From Streptomyces coeruleorubidus (GTDB taxonomy: Bacteria; Actinomycetota; Actinomycetes; Streptomycetales; Streptomycetaceae): a stretch of 64,000 nucleotides of DNA. Every line of letters starts with the position of its first letter. Position 1 is the first letter of the stretch. Of this stretch, positions 50,974-59,699 are shown one piece after another. The position numbers were made by a program, and so were the translations under genes. A model generated the notes under the pieces. The model was given only the letters and a program-made list of their open reading frames with translations, did no database searches and was not told the DNA's origin. The stretch is taken from contig NZ_CP023694.1 of NCBI RefSeq assembly GCF_008705135.1, forward strand, positions 6,981,001 through 7,045,000, in the 5' to 3' direction.

Positions 50974-52035
50974 ATGGCCACTCCGCTCACCGCCGCCCGG
51001 CTCGTCGCCGCACTGAAGGCCGAGGGCTGCGCCGTTCACGAGGTCGGCGGATGGCGCACCAACAACCGTAATCACAAGGGCCCGTGGGGCCCCGTGCACG
51101 GCGTGATGATCCATCACACCGTCACCGGGCCCGGCACGGACGTCGTCGGGCTGATCTACCGCGGCCACAGCGCCCTGCCCGGTCCGCTCGCCACCGGATG
51201 CATCACCAAGGACGGCGTCGTCCACCTGACCGGCAACGGCCGGGCCAACCACGCCGGCGGCGGCGACGGTGACGTGCTCAATGCCGTCATCGGCGAGTCG
51301 TACGGCACGTACCCGCCCGCGACGCACGAGCACGACGGCTCGGCCGGCGCCGTCGACGGCAACGCCCGTTTCTACGGCTGGGAGTGCGAGAACAAGGGCG
51401 ACGGCAAGGACCCGTGGCCGAGTGTCCAGTACATCGCCATCGTCAAGGCAACCGCCGCGATCTGCCGCGCGCACGGCTGGGGCGCCAAGAGCGCGATCGG
51501 TCACCTGGAGTGGAGCGACTGGAAGGTCGATCCGCGCGGATTCGACATGGCCGACTTCCGCCGTGACGTCGCCGACGCCCTGGCCCTCCCGGTGGGCCTG
51601 TGGGAAGGAGAGGACCCCATGCCCCAGTACGTCAACCTCGGTGTCCCCGAGGGGTATCGGCTCGCGCCCGGTGCCTGGGACTCGGTCGAGTTCACCACGG
51701 AGTGGGCCGACGAGACCGGCGACCACGCCACCGGCGGGAGCGTCTTCGCCCGTGGCCCGGCCCGTTTCAGCGGGAGCGTCAGCCTCCACATCGACGGGCT
51801 GCCGGCGGGTGCGGTCGTCCAGGCGCGCATGTCGGAGTACCAGGGCGACCAGCACCGCGCGGACCACCCGATCCACGAGATCGTCGGGACCGGCGGCGGC
51901 ACCTTCGCGGTCGTACCCCTGACGAAGCGGCTACCGTCGGGCCGGAGCATGCGGGTACGGCTGCTGAACCAGGCCGCCGCCCCGGTGACCGTGGCGAGCG
52001 CGGTGCTGACCGTGCTGGTGTGGAAGGAGACCTGA
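50974..52035 (+). CDS. N-acetylmuramoyl-L-alanine amidase / PGRP-type, no signal peptide
   Basis: A 353-residue protein. Residues ~10-210 form a type 2 amidase/peptidoglycan recognition domain: GPVHGVMIHHTVTG (zinc His), RANHAGGGDGDVLN, FYGWECENKG, and AIGHLEWSDWKVDPRG (second zinc His and catalytic residue). Residues ~215-353 are a beta-rich domain (VNLGVPEGYRLAPGAWDSVE). The N-terminus MATPLTAARLVAAL is not a signal peptide, so it is probably released by lysis or a phage-like device; similar two-domain lysins occur in actinophages. GGAGG precedes ATG 50974; the longer frame upstream lacks support. Confidence 0.87.
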   Translation: MATPLTAARLVAALKAEGCAVHEVGGWRTNNRNHKGPWGPVHGVMIHHTVTGPGTDVVGLIYRGHSALPGPLATGCITKDGVVHLTGNGRANHAGGGDGDVLNAVIGESYGTYPPATHEHDGSAGAVDGNARFYGWECENKGDGKDPWPSVQYIAIVKATAAICRAHGWGAKSAIGHLEWSDWKVDPRGFDMADFRRDVADALALPVGLWEGEDPMPQYVNLGVPEGYRLAPGAWDSVEFTTEWADETGDHATGGSVFARGPARFSGSVSLHIDGLPAGAVVQARMSEYQGDQHRADHPIHEIVGTGGGTFAVVPLTKRLPSGRSMRVRLLNQAAAPVTVASAVLTVLVWKET

Positions 52036-52045
52036 GCCCCGGGCT

Positions 52046-53161
52046 CTACCGGGCCGTCGGCAGGCCGGGGCCCGTGCAGCGCACGTTCGCCGACGGCACT
52101 TCTCCGCGCACCAGGCAGGCCGCCACGGTGTCGTCCACGCACGCGTCGCCACGGCTGGCGAACACGCCGTGGGAGTAGTCGTCGTCGAGGGCGACCAGGC
52201 GTGAGCCGGGCAGCAGGCGCTGGAGGCGGCGGGCGCCCTCGATCGGCGTGACCGGGTCGTGCGCGGAGGCGACGAGGAGTGCGACGCGGTTGGCCGCCTC
52301 GTAGTTGCGGGAGTCGGCGCTGTCGAAGGCACCGGCCGGACGCAGGCCGTCCGGGTCGCCGTCCGTCAACTGGCCGCGCAGCCCGTCCGCGAGGCCCGCC
52401 CAGCGTTCCGTGCGGCCCAGGGCGCGGTACACGGCGCGGTCGAATTCCGCCGGACCGAATCCCGCCACCGGCCGCGCGGCGAGCTCCCGGCGTACGCGCA
52501 GATACGAGTCCCGCACCGCGGCCGGTGTCCCGCCCAGGCCGAAGCGCCCGGCGCGGGCGGCCGTCCAGGCGAAGAAGATGTCGCGCTGCCGCAGCAGGGC
52601 CCGGCTCTGGAGCACGTCGAAGTCGTACCAACTCCCGGGGCCGACCACGCTGTCGAGCACCATCCGGCCGACGCGGTGCGGGAAGCGGGCGGTGTAGGCC
52701 GCGCCGAGGTAGCTGCCGTAGGAGACACCGAGGAAGCTCGTCCGCGGTTCGCCGAGGGCCGCGCGTATCGCCTCCATGTCGTACGCCGTCTGCCTGGTGG
52801 ACAGGTACGGCAGCAGGCGGCCCGCGTGTGTGGCGCAGTCGTCGGCCAGGGCGCGCAGGGACGCCAGGTACGTGCGTTCCGCCCCGGCTCCCGCGGGCAC
52901 CGGGTCGCTGCCCGGACTGTCGAAGAGGCCGCCCATCGGGCCGCACGTGACGGGGGTGGTCCGCCCGACGCCGCGCGGGTCGAAGCCGACGACGTCGTAC
53001 GCACGCCGCACGCTCTCGGGGAGCTCGGCCCGCTTGGTACCCGCGTAGAGGAGCCCTGAGCCGCCCGGGCCGCCCGGGTTGACCAGCAGGATGCCGCGCC
53101 GTTCGGCCGGTGTGCCCGAGGCGCGGACCCGGGACACCGCCACCTCGACGCGAGGCCCCAC
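52046..53161 (-). CDS. Tripeptidyl-aminopeptidase-type alpha/beta hydrolase, 5'-truncated
   Basis: The 371-residue frame starts at about GPRVEVAVSRVRASG, which in the family follows an N-terminal signal peptide and ~70 further residues. The catalytic parts are present: VNPGGPGGSG, FLGVSYGSYLG (nucleophile Ser), VASAHDPVTP (Asp) and DDYSHGVFA (His), with C-terminal Cys pairs typical of secreted forms. Without the signal peptide it cannot reach its usual extracellular place. The break coincides with the truncated start of the ABC gene on the other strand. Confidence 0.82.
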   Translation of the reverse strand: MGPRVEVAVSRVRASGTPAERRGILLVNPGGPGGSGLLYAGTKRAELPESVRRAYDVVGFDPRGVGRTTPVTCGPMGGLFDSPGSDPVPAGAGAERTYLASLRALADDCATHAGRLLPYLSTRQTAYDMEAIRAALGEPRTSFLGVSYGSYLGAAYTARFPHRVGRMVLDSVVGPGSWYDFDVLQSRALLRQRDIFFAWTAARAGRFGLGGTPAAVRDSYLRVRRELAARPVAGFGPAEFDRAVYRALGRTERWAGLADGLRGQLTDGDPDGLRPAGAFDSADSRNYEAANRVALLVASAHDPVTPIEGARRLQRLLPGSRLVALDDDYSHGVFASRGDACVDDTVAACLVRGEVPSANVRCTGPGLPTAR

Positions 53162-54201
53162 CCACCACCGGCCAGGACGCGCTCACCAAGAGCCGTATCG
53201 TCGACCAGCTGGCGGCGGTCGCTGCCCGCGGCATCGCGGTCGTCCTGCTCAGCCACGACCTGGACGTCGTGCGTGCCCTCGCCGACGAGGTCCTGGTCAT
53301 GCGCGCGGGACGGGTCGTGGAATCGGGCCCCGTGGCACGGCTGTGGGCGGCGCCCCGCCACGAGTGGACCCGACGGCTGCTCGACTCACAGCGGGCCGCA
53401 CCACAGCACGAGGCGAGCCGCGACGACCGGCAACCCGTCCTGGAGGTACGGGACCTGACCGCCGTGCACGACCGCAAGCACACCGTCCTGCGCGTCCCGC
53501 ATCTCGCGCTCCGACCCGGCGAGTGCCTGGCCGTGGTCGGCCGCTCGGGCGGTGGCAAGACCACGCTCGCCCGCTGCCTCGCCGGCCTCCACCGCGACCA
53601 CGACGGCGAGATCCTGCTCGACGGCACACCGCTCCCGCGCAGCCTGCGCCACCGCCGCCGCGACCAGCTCGCCGCCGTGCAGTACGTCTTCCAGGACGCC
53701 CGCGCGGCCTTCGACGAGCACCGGCCCGTCCTGCCCCAGGTGGCCCGTACGGCCGTACGGCTGCGGGATGCCGGCGAACGGGCGGCGGCGGACGAGGCGT
53801 CGGCCACCCTGGACCGCCTCGGCCTGCCGGCGGAACTCGCCCACCGCCGCCCCGGCGAACTGTCCGGCGGCGAACTCCAGCGCGCCGCCCTCGCCCGCGC
53901 CCTCCTCGCCCACCCCCGCGTTCTGGTCTGCGACGAGATCACCTCCGGCCTCGACACCGTCACCCGCCGGACCATCCTCGACCTGCTCGCCGCACTCGTC
54001 CGCGACCGCGACGACCTCGCCCTGGTGCTCATCACCCATGACCTGGACGCGGCGGCGGTCGCCCACCGCATCGCCGTGCTGGAAGCCGGCGAGATCGTCG
54101 AACAGGGCCCGTCCCGGCGGATCCTGACCGAACCGCGGCACCCCTTCACCGTCTCCCTCACGGAGACGATCGCCCATCTGGACACGTATACCCGGGCATG
54201 A
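53161..54201 (+). CDS. Oligopeptide-type ABC transporter ATPase, truncated first domain plus complete second domain
   Basis: The frame begins in the Walker B/D-loop of a first ATPase domain (PTTGQD, then LLSHDLDVVRALADEV with the H-loop) and goes on to a complete second domain: Walker A GRSGGGKTT, Q-loop YVFQDARA, signature LSGGELQRAALARALL, Walker B VLVCDEITSGLD, H-loop LITHDLD. The intact gene was therefore a fused two-ATPase protein of the OppD-OppF/YejF type for peptide or nickel import. No permease or binding-protein genes remain nearby. The frame is open back to GTG 53110, but that part is antisense to the hydrolase gene. Confidence 0.82.
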   Translation, partial: PTTGQDALTKSRIVDQLAAVAARGIAVVLLSHDLDVVRALADEVLVMRAGRVVESGPVARLWAAPRHEWTRRLLDSQRAAPQHEASRDDRQPVLEVRDLTAVHDRKHTVLRVPHLALRPGECLAVVGRSGGGKTTLARCLAGLHRDHDGEILLDGTPLPRSLRHRRRDQLAAVQYVFQDARAAFDEHRPVLPQVARTAVRLRDAGERAAADEASATLDRLGLPAELAHRRPGELSGGELQRAALARALLAHPRVLVCDEITSGLDTVTRRTILDLLAALVRDRDDLALVLITHDLDAAAVAHRIAVLEAGEIVEQGPSRRILTEPRHPFTVSLTETIAHLDTYTRA

Positions 54202-54342
54202 ACCGAAGCGAGTCACCCCCGTTACGAGTTGAACCGGGGCACGGCCCTGTGATTAGGGTGCGGGCGATGTTCTGCGCAGACGCCACCCCCTTATCCCGAG
54301 CAGGCAGAGGCACAGCCGCTTCGAGTCGCTGCGGGAGGGCCC

Positions 54343-55455
54343 GTGAGTGACACGGTGACGACGGTCCGCCCGGCGGCCGAAGCGGCCCGGGCGACTCGGG
54401 GCGGGGAACAGGGCGCGGCGGCCCGCCCGGAGCGCCGGCGGGACGCGTTCTTCGACAACGCCAAGTACCTGGCGATCGTGCTGGTGGCCGTGGGACACGC
54501 CTGGGAGCCGCTGAGGCCGGGCAGCAGGGCCGTCACCGCCCTGTACATGTTCGTCTACGCGTTCCACATGCCGGCGTTCATCATCGTCTCCGGCTACTTC
54601 TCGCGCACCTTCGACGGGAGCCCGGGGCGCCTCAGGCGCCTGGTCACCGGTGTCGTCGTGCCGTACGTGGTCTTCGAGACGGCGTACACCCTGTTCACCC
54701 GGTGGACCAGCGAGGACCCCGACCGTCCGGTCAGCCTGCTGGACCCCCTGTATCTGACCTGGTTCCTCGCGGCGTTGTTCGTCTGGCGGCTGACCACGCC
54801 GCTGTGGCGGCTGGTGCGGTGGCCGCTCCCGCTCGCCCTGGCCATCGCCGTTCTGGCGACGACCGCACCGTCCATCGGCCACGACCTCGATCTGCAGCGC
54901 ATCCTGCAGTTCCTGCCGTACTTCGTGTTCGGCCTGCTGCTGCGGCCCGAGCACTTCCGGCTGGTGCGACGGCGCGCGGTGCGGATCCTGGCCGTGCCGG
55001 TGGCCCTCTGCGCCCTGGGCACGGCGTACTGGGCGGTCCCGCGGATGGACTACGCCTGGTTCTTCCACGCCGACAGTGCCCGGGAACTGGGCGTCCCCCT
55101 CTGGTACGGGCCCCTGATGACCCTGGCCGCCTTCGGCTGCTCCCTCGTCCTGGTCGCCTGCTTCCTCGCCTGGGTGCCCGGGCGCCGGACGTGGTTCACC
55201 GCGCTGGGCGCGGGCACGCTGTACGGCTACCTGCTGCACGGTTTCGTCGCGCAGGCCGCCAAGCACTGGGGCTGGTACGAGCCGGCCTGGGTCCGCGGGT
55301 CCGCCGGAGTTGTCGCCGCCACCCTGGTGGCCGCCCTGGTCATGACCGCGCTGTGCACACCCGCCGTCCGGCGCACCTTCCGCTGTGTCACCGAACCCGG
55401 GATGGCGTGGGCCTTCGGCCCTCCGCCCCGCGCTGCCCGTCGAGCTGCGCCCTGA
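54343..55455 (+). CDS. Acyltransferase 3 family / fucose 4-O-acetylase-like membrane protein
   Basis: A 370-residue protein with about ten membrane segments after a 35-residue polar N-terminus. FFDNAKYLAIVLVAVGHAWE carries the conserved His, and FHMPAFIIVSGYFSR follows, as in the fucose-4-O-acetylase-like branch (YcfT type). LYGYLLHGFVAQ is near the C-terminus. GGAGGG precedes GTG 54343. It probably transfers an acetyl group to an exported glycan. Confidence 0.88.
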   Translation: MSDTVTTVRPAAEAARATRGGEQGAAARPERRRDAFFDNAKYLAIVLVAVGHAWEPLRPGSRAVTALYMFVYAFHMPAFIIVSGYFSRTFDGSPGRLRRLVTGVVVPYVVFETAYTLFTRWTSEDPDRPVSLLDPLYLTWFLAALFVWRLTTPLWRLVRWPLPLALAIAVLATTAPSIGHDLDLQRILQFLPYFVFGLLLRPEHFRLVRRRAVRILAVPVALCALGTAYWAVPRMDYAWFFHADSARELGVPLWYGPLMTLAAFGCSLVLVACFLAWVPGRRTWFTALGAGTLYGYLLHGFVAQAAKHWGWYEPAWVRGSAGVVAATLVAALVMTALCTPAVRRTFRCVTEPGMAWAFGPPPRAARRAAP

Positions 55456-55511
55456 CCGCTCAGCCCACACGCTGGAGAGAACAGCACACTTCTCCACGAG
55501 GGAGCACCGGC

Positions 55512-55742
55512 ATGACGAAGGGGCGCACCGAGGGCGGGAAACCGAAGAAGGGCGACAAGGTCACCTGGAGCAGTCACGGCAGCCGGACCGAGGGCGAGGT
55601 CGAGCGGGAGATCACCGAGCGGACCGAGGCGTCGGGCCGTACCGTCGACGCCTCGCCGGACGACCCGCAGTACGAAGTGCGCAGCGACAAGTCCGGCAGG
55701 ACCGCGGTGCACAAACCGTCCGCGCTCAAGAAGAAGAAGTGA
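55512..55742 (+). CDS. DUF2945 (hypervirulence-associated protein, Tudor-like) family
   Basis: A 76-residue very basic protein: KKGDKVTWSSHGSRTEGEVE, then YEVRSDKSGRTAVHKPSAL and a KKKK end. This pattern fits DUF2945/HVA1 proteins, small SH3/Tudor-like barrels. GGGAG precedes ATG 55512. The DUF3140 gene starts 6 bp after its stop; the pair occurs together in many actinomycetes and is probably stress-related, but the function is unknown. Confidence 0.88.
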   Translation: MTKGRTEGGKPKKGDKVTWSSHGSRTEGEVEREITERTEASGRTVDASPDDPQYEVRSDKSGRTAVHKPSALKKKK

Positions 55743-55748
55743 GGCGGC

Positions 55749-56084
55749 GTGGACGGCGAGGAGCGCGAAGAGACCTGGAGCGACTTCCGTGAGCTGGTGA
55801 ACATGACACCGGCCGACCTGGAAAAATGGCTGGAGTCCGACGACTCGCAGAGCGCCGGTCAGCACCAGGACGGGGAAGAGTCCATCGGACACGCCTCCGG
55901 CCGGCGGATCGTGGCGATCCTGCGGGCCGAGAAGGGCGACCTCACGGACGACGACTACCAGCACATGCGCAAGGTCGTCGGCTATGTCCGCCGCCACCTG
56001 GCCCAGCGGCCCTCCGGGGACGTACGGGACTCACGGTGGCGGCACTCCCTGATGAACTGGGGACACGACCCGCTCGGCGGATGA
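55749..56084 (+). CDS. DUF3140 family protein
   Basis: A 111-residue protein with the DUF3140 core: WSDFRELVNMTPADLEKWL, then SGRRIVAILRAEKGDLTDDD and HMRKVVGYVRRHLAQRP, ending in RHSLMNWGHDPL. The helical N-terminal part recalls DNA-binding SAP-like helices, but no function is known. GTG 55749 follows AAGTGAGG. It is co-transcribed with the DUF2945 gene. Confidence 0.88.
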   Translation: MDGEEREETWSDFRELVNMTPADLEKWLESDDSQSAGQHQDGEESIGHASGRRIVAILRAEKGDLTDDDYQHMRKVVGYVRRHLAQRPSGDVRDSRWRHSLMNWGHDPLGG

Positions 56085-56136
56085 CCGGCCCCGGTCGGGA
56101 GCGTCAGCGCGGCGGGAGGTCCGAAGGCCCCCGGGG

Positions 56137-56307
56137 TCAGGGCGCGCCGGTCTCGTGCGGGGTCGCGGCGACCCCGTTCAGGGCCTGGCTCATCTGGTGC
56201 TGCGTCTCTTCGGCGACCACGCGGGCCTCCTCCACGACGTCACCACGTTCGCGTATGAGGCTCTCGTAGATCGGCAGTTCTTCGGTCCGGGTCGAGTCGG
56301 GTTTCAC
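56137..56307 (-). CDS. Small acidic hypothetical protein (56 residues)
   Basis: GTG 56307 opens a frame of 57 codons with normal Streptomyces codon bias. The peptide begins MKPDSTRTEELPIYESLIRE, continues RGDVVEEARVVAEETQHQM, and ends ATPHETGAP. It is helical and acidic, possibly a coiled coil. A weak AGGAC lies seven bases before the start. No family is recognised, but the composition argues for a real gene. Confidence 0.55.
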   Translation of the reverse strand: MKPDSTRTEELPIYESLIRERGDVVEEARVVAEETQHQMSQALNGVAATPHETGAP

Positions 56308-56467
56308 GGGTTCGTCCTATCGCTTTACAGCCGGGTCTGGGGGGCCCGTGTAAGTCTGCGCCATCCCGTGCCGCGGTGTTACCCACCCCCGTCCTGTCCA
56401 GAATTCCGTCACGAGCTCCGCGAATTCCCCAATTTTGTGACCGCGAGGGAAAGTCCCGGGTACGGCG

Positions 56468-56499
56468 AAGGGCCCCGGGAATCGCTTCCCGGGGCCCTT
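56468..56499 (-). terminator. Terminator of the double-glycine peptide gene
   Basis: AAGGGCCCCGGGA (56468-56480) and TCCCGGGGCCCTT (56487-56499) form a perfect 13-bp stem with a 6-nt loop, 12 bp past the peptide stop on the minus strand. Confidence 0.85.
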
Positions 56500-56511
56500 A
56501 CGCGGATGCCG

Positions 56512-56736
56512 TCAGAGCGACGTCGTGTGCACGCCCGCGCTCCCGGACGCCGCCCCGCCCTCCGGCGACAGGGTCGCCTGGAGGTCGGCGCAGGCGCCTG
56601 CGGTCAGGGGCTCGACCAGGCCGCTGGAGAGGCTGCCCACGAGGCTCACGGAGGCGCCGCCCGCCATGCCGCCGGAGACGTTGTCCAGGTCGGCGTCGGT
56701 GAGTTCGGCGCTGTCGACCTGAGGGGTGAGGTTCAT
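56512..56736 (-). CDS. Putative RiPP precursor peptide with double-glycine leader (type A2 lantipeptide-like)
   Basis: A 74-residue peptide. The first 23 residues, MNLTPQVDSAELTDADLDN plus VSGG, match double-glycine leaders of class II lanthipeptide-type precursors known in Streptomyces. The core (MAGGASVSLVGSLSSGLVEP and on) is rich in Ser, Thr, Gly and Ala and has one Cys (in GACADLQ). AAGGGA lies 9 bp before ATG 56736, and a strong terminator follows. No LanM, protease or transporter gene is within the window, so modification, if any, must come from elsewhere. Confidence 0.72.
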   Translation of the reverse strand: MNLTPQVDSAELTDADLDNVSGGMAGGASVSLVGSLSSGLVEPLTAGACADLQATLSPEGGAASGSAGVHTTSL

Positions 56737-57121
56737 GGGGTGTTTCCCTTCGCGTGAATGTCTCGCAATGGCGGCGCGCGTGGGGGGTCGCCGGATCCAG
56801 AACCGAGATTCCGCACCGACGGCTCCGCCGTGCGCAGGATCAAAGCACTCGGCGGGAGAAAAGTTCCAGCCGCCTCCCGGTGCCGCACCGCGCCTTTCGG
56901 TGGCCGCCTTCACCGCCATGACCGTGGGCACACGAAATGCGCCCACTTCTTCACACATTCCGTCGCCCTGGCGCAGGCGCGGGTATTGCGCCCGGATTAC
57001 CGAAGCGGGCACTTCGGCGCCAAGTTCCCATGTCCCGTCACGGACTTGGCGCCCGGCGTGCCGTCCTCCGGCGTCCTTGCGAACGGTGTGCAGATTGGCT
57101 GGAGGTTCGGGTTCCGCTCCG
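56737..57121. other. Gene-free interval upstream of the peptide gene
   Basis: About 385 bp without a supportable gene. It must hold the promoter of the double-glycine peptide gene and the 3' untranslated end of the CNNM operon. No clear operator repeat was found. Confidence 0.5.
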
Positions 57122-58144
57122 TCAGGCCGCCGCGGCCGGCTGCATCAGCCGGGCCAGCAGGTCGTCCAGGGTGACCAGGCCGGTGAGCCGGCCGGCGCTG
57201 TCACGGACCACGGCCAGGGAGGACCGGCGGCGGCGCAGCACCTCGATCGCGTCGGCGACCGTGGTCGCCTCCGTCAGCTCGGGCACCGGACGGGCCAGTT
57301 CACGGGCGGTCGTGGCCCGCCCCCGGGCCCGGGCGACCAGGGCGTCACGGGCGTGGACCGAGCCCAGGACGGTGCCGTTCTCCCGGACGAGCAGCCGGGT
57401 GCGGTCGAGGCCGGCGGCCAGCCGCAGCAGCGCCTCGACGTCCGTGCCGCCCTCGACCCAGGTGAGCTCCGCCGCCGGGATCCGCAGCGCCGCGACCGGC
57501 GTCTCCGGCTCGGTCAGCGAGCGGGTCAGCAGCTCCGAGTCGGTCGCGCTGATCAGGCCCAGCCGCTCGGACTCCGCCACCAGGTGCGTCAGCTGCTCCC
57601 GGTTGTGCACCGAGGCCAGCTCGTCGCGCGGGGCCACCCGGCACAGCCGTACCAGCGCGTTGCTCGCCGCGTTGAGCAGCCGGATCAGCGGCCGTACGGC
57701 CCGCACCACGGCCCGGAACGGTGGGGAGAGCAGCATCGCCGAGCGCTCGGGGTGGGCGATCGCCCATGACTTGGGGGCCATCTCGCCGACCACCATGTGC
57801 AGGAACACCACCACGGCCATCGCCACGGCGAACGCCACGCCGTAACTCACGGCGCTGGGCAGGCCCAGCTTGTGCAGCAGCGGGTCGAGTTCGTGCGAGA
57901 TCGCCGGCTTCGACACCGAGCCCAGGCCCAGGGTGCACACGGTGATGCCCAGCTGGGCGCCGGCCAGCATCAGCGACAGCTCGCGCATACCGGCCAGGGC
58001 CGCCCCGGCGCCGCGCCGGCCCTCGGCCGCCGCCTTCTCCATGCGGTGCCGTTTGGCGGCGACCAGCGCGAACTCGGCCGCCACGAAGAAGCCGCTGCCG
58101 ATCAGCAGCAGCACGGTCACGAAGACCGCCATCGGGAAACTCAC
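57122..58144 (-). CDS. CNNM/CorC-type hemolysin family membrane protein (second of pair)
   Basis: A 340-residue protein. The CNNM transmembrane domain (FVAAEFALVAAKRHR, GITVCTLGLGSVSKPA, VVGEMAPKSWAIAHPE) is followed by a CBS pair (ARPVPELTEATTVADAIEVL, then GRLTGLVTLDDLL). It lacks the C-terminal CorC/HlyC domain found in its partner. Such proteins are linked to Mg2+ or cobalt export. GTG 58144 overlaps the stop of the upstream CNNM gene, so the two are translationally coupled and may form a heteromer. Confidence 0.92.
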   Translation of the reverse strand: MSFPMAVFVTVLLLIGSGFFVAAEFALVAAKRHRMEKAAAEGRRGAGAALAGMRELSLMLAGAQLGITVCTLGLGSVSKPAISHELDPLLHKLGLPSAVSYGVAFAVAMAVVVFLHMVVGEMAPKSWAIAHPERSAMLLSPPFRAVVRAVRPLIRLLNAASNALVRLCRVAPRDELASVHNREQLTHLVAESERLGLISATDSELLTRSLTEPETPVAALRIPAAELTWVEGGTDVEALLRLAAGLDRTRLLVRENGTVLGSVHARDALVARARGRATTARELARPVPELTEATTVADAIEVLRRRRSSLAVVRDSAGRLTGLVTLDDLLARLMQPAAAA

Positions 58145-59493
58145 GCCATCTCCTCGGCTTCCGCTGCTTCCTCGGCGTCCACGAGCGGGCTGATCCGTAC
58201 CCGGTCGGCCACGTGCCGGTCGAGCGTGCGGACGTCGATCACGGCGCGCCCGCCTGCGGGCAGCTCGACCGTGACCCGGTCGCCGACCGTCGGGAAGCGG
58301 CCGAGCCGGTCCACGACCAGGCCGGCCACGGTGTCGTAGTCGTCGTCCTCCGGCAGCCCGACACCGGTGGCCTCCGCCACCTCGTCCAGCCGGCGGCCGG
58401 CGTCCACCAGCCAGCCGTCGCCGTCCGCGACGGCGAGGACGGTGACCTTGTCGGACTCGTCGGCGATGTCGCCGACCAGCTCCTCGGCGATGTCCTCGTA
58501 CGTGACGATGCCCGCCACGCCGCCGTGCTCGTCGAGGACGACCGCGAACTCGTCGTCCTGCTCCCGCATCCGGTTCACGGCGTCCGGCAGCGCGAGCGTG
58601 TCCGGCAGCAGCAGCGGCCGCCGGGCCACCTCACCGGCGCTCGCGACGGCGAGGCGGGCGGCGGGCAGCGCCATCAGCTCGCGCACCCCCAGCACGCCCG
58701 CGATGTCGTCCGGATGGTCGCCGAGGACGGGGTAGTTGGAGTGGCCGTGCTCGGCGATCAGGCCGACCGCCTCGTCGGCGCCGGCGTCCTTGCGCACGAA
58801 GACGGCGTCGGCGCGCGGCACCATCACCTCGTCGAGGGTGCGTTCGGAGAACTCCAGCGCGTGGTCCAGCAGCGCGGCGGTGTCCTTGGGCAGCGCGCCC
58901 CGCTCGTGCGACTCGCCGATCAGATGGCCCAGCTCCTCCAGTGTGGCGCCGTGATGCAGCTCCTCCACCGGCTCGATGCCGGCCTTGCGCAGCAGCTTGT
59001 TCGCAGCGCTGTCGAAGACGCGTACGACAGGGCCGACGACCTTCAGATACGCCAGCGTCGACGGGGCCAGCGCCTTCGCCAGCCGCTCCGGCACGGCGAT
59101 CGCGAGGTTCTTCGGGGCCAGCTCGCCCAGCACCATCTGCACGACCGTGGCCAGGACGAAGGCCAGCGTCACGGAGACGCCGCTGACGGCCGCGTCGGGC
59201 AGGCCGAGCCCGGACAGGGCGGGCCTGAGCAGCGCGGACACCGACGGCTCGGCGATGAAGCCGACGACCAGTCCGGTGACGGTGATGCCGAGCTGCGCGC
59301 CCGACAGCATGAAGGACAGCCGCTCCAGCACCCGCAGGGCGCGGGCGGCCTTCTTGTCCCCGGCCTCGGCCTCACGCGCGAGGGTGAGCCGGTCCGCGGA
59401 GACGTAGGCGAACTCCTGGGCGACGAAGTAGCCGGTGCCGGCGGTCAGCACGAACACGGCGAGCAGGCCCAGGAGGGCGTTCGCGGCACTCAT
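58141..59493 (-). CDS. CNNM/CorC-type hemolysin family membrane protein (first of pair)
   Basis: A 450-residue protein with CNNM domain (YFVAQEFAYVSADRLTLA, GITVTGLVVGFIAEPSV, MVLGELAPKNLAIAVPE), a CBS pair (VMVPRADAVFVRKDAGADEA, FAVVLDEHGGVAGIVTYEDI) and a C-terminal CorC/HlyC domain (WLVDAGRRLDEVAEATGVGL to VDRLGRFPTVGDRV). It is full length for the family. It probably transports or senses divalent cations. ATG 59493 lacks a strong binding site. Confidence 0.93.
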   Translation of the reverse strand: MSAANALLGLLAVFVLTAGTGYFVAQEFAYVSADRLTLAREAEAGDKKAARALRVLERLSFMLSGAQLGITVTGLVVGFIAEPSVSALLRPALSGLGLPDAAVSGVSVTLAFVLATVVQMVLGELAPKNLAIAVPERLAKALAPSTLAYLKVVGPVVRVFDSAANKLLRKAGIEPVEELHHGATLEELGHLIGESHERGALPKDTAALLDHALEFSERTLDEVMVPRADAVFVRKDAGADEAVGLIAEHGHSNYPVLGDHPDDIAGVLGVRELMALPAARLAVASAGEVARRPLLLPDTLALPDAVNRMREQDDEFAVVLDEHGGVAGIVTYEDIAEELVGDIADESDKVTVLAVADGDGWLVDAGRRLDEVAEATGVGLPEDDDYDTVAGLVVDRLGRFPTVGDRVTVELPAGGRAVIDVRTLDRHVADRVRISPLVDAEEAAEAEEMA

Positions 59494-59699
59494 CCCACAC
59501 CATCCCGCCGTGTGCCGCGATCACTGATGTCGTGGCGGAATGGTCGGGGACTGTGCCCCGGAGGGTCCGTCGAACTGGCGGACAACAAGTGGCTCCTTAT
59601 ACGTGGTGTGTCTCCGGGTCAACGCCCGTCGGCGCGCCCGTGTTCCCGGATTCTACGACGGTGTAGAGAACGTCGCCCGGGGCGCCGGGCCGGCCTCCC

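Noticed and set aside
56737..57121. A small plus-strand gene in the interval before the CNNM genes
   Set aside because: The frame has no binding site or recognisable domain, and its composition is unlike that of its neighbours.
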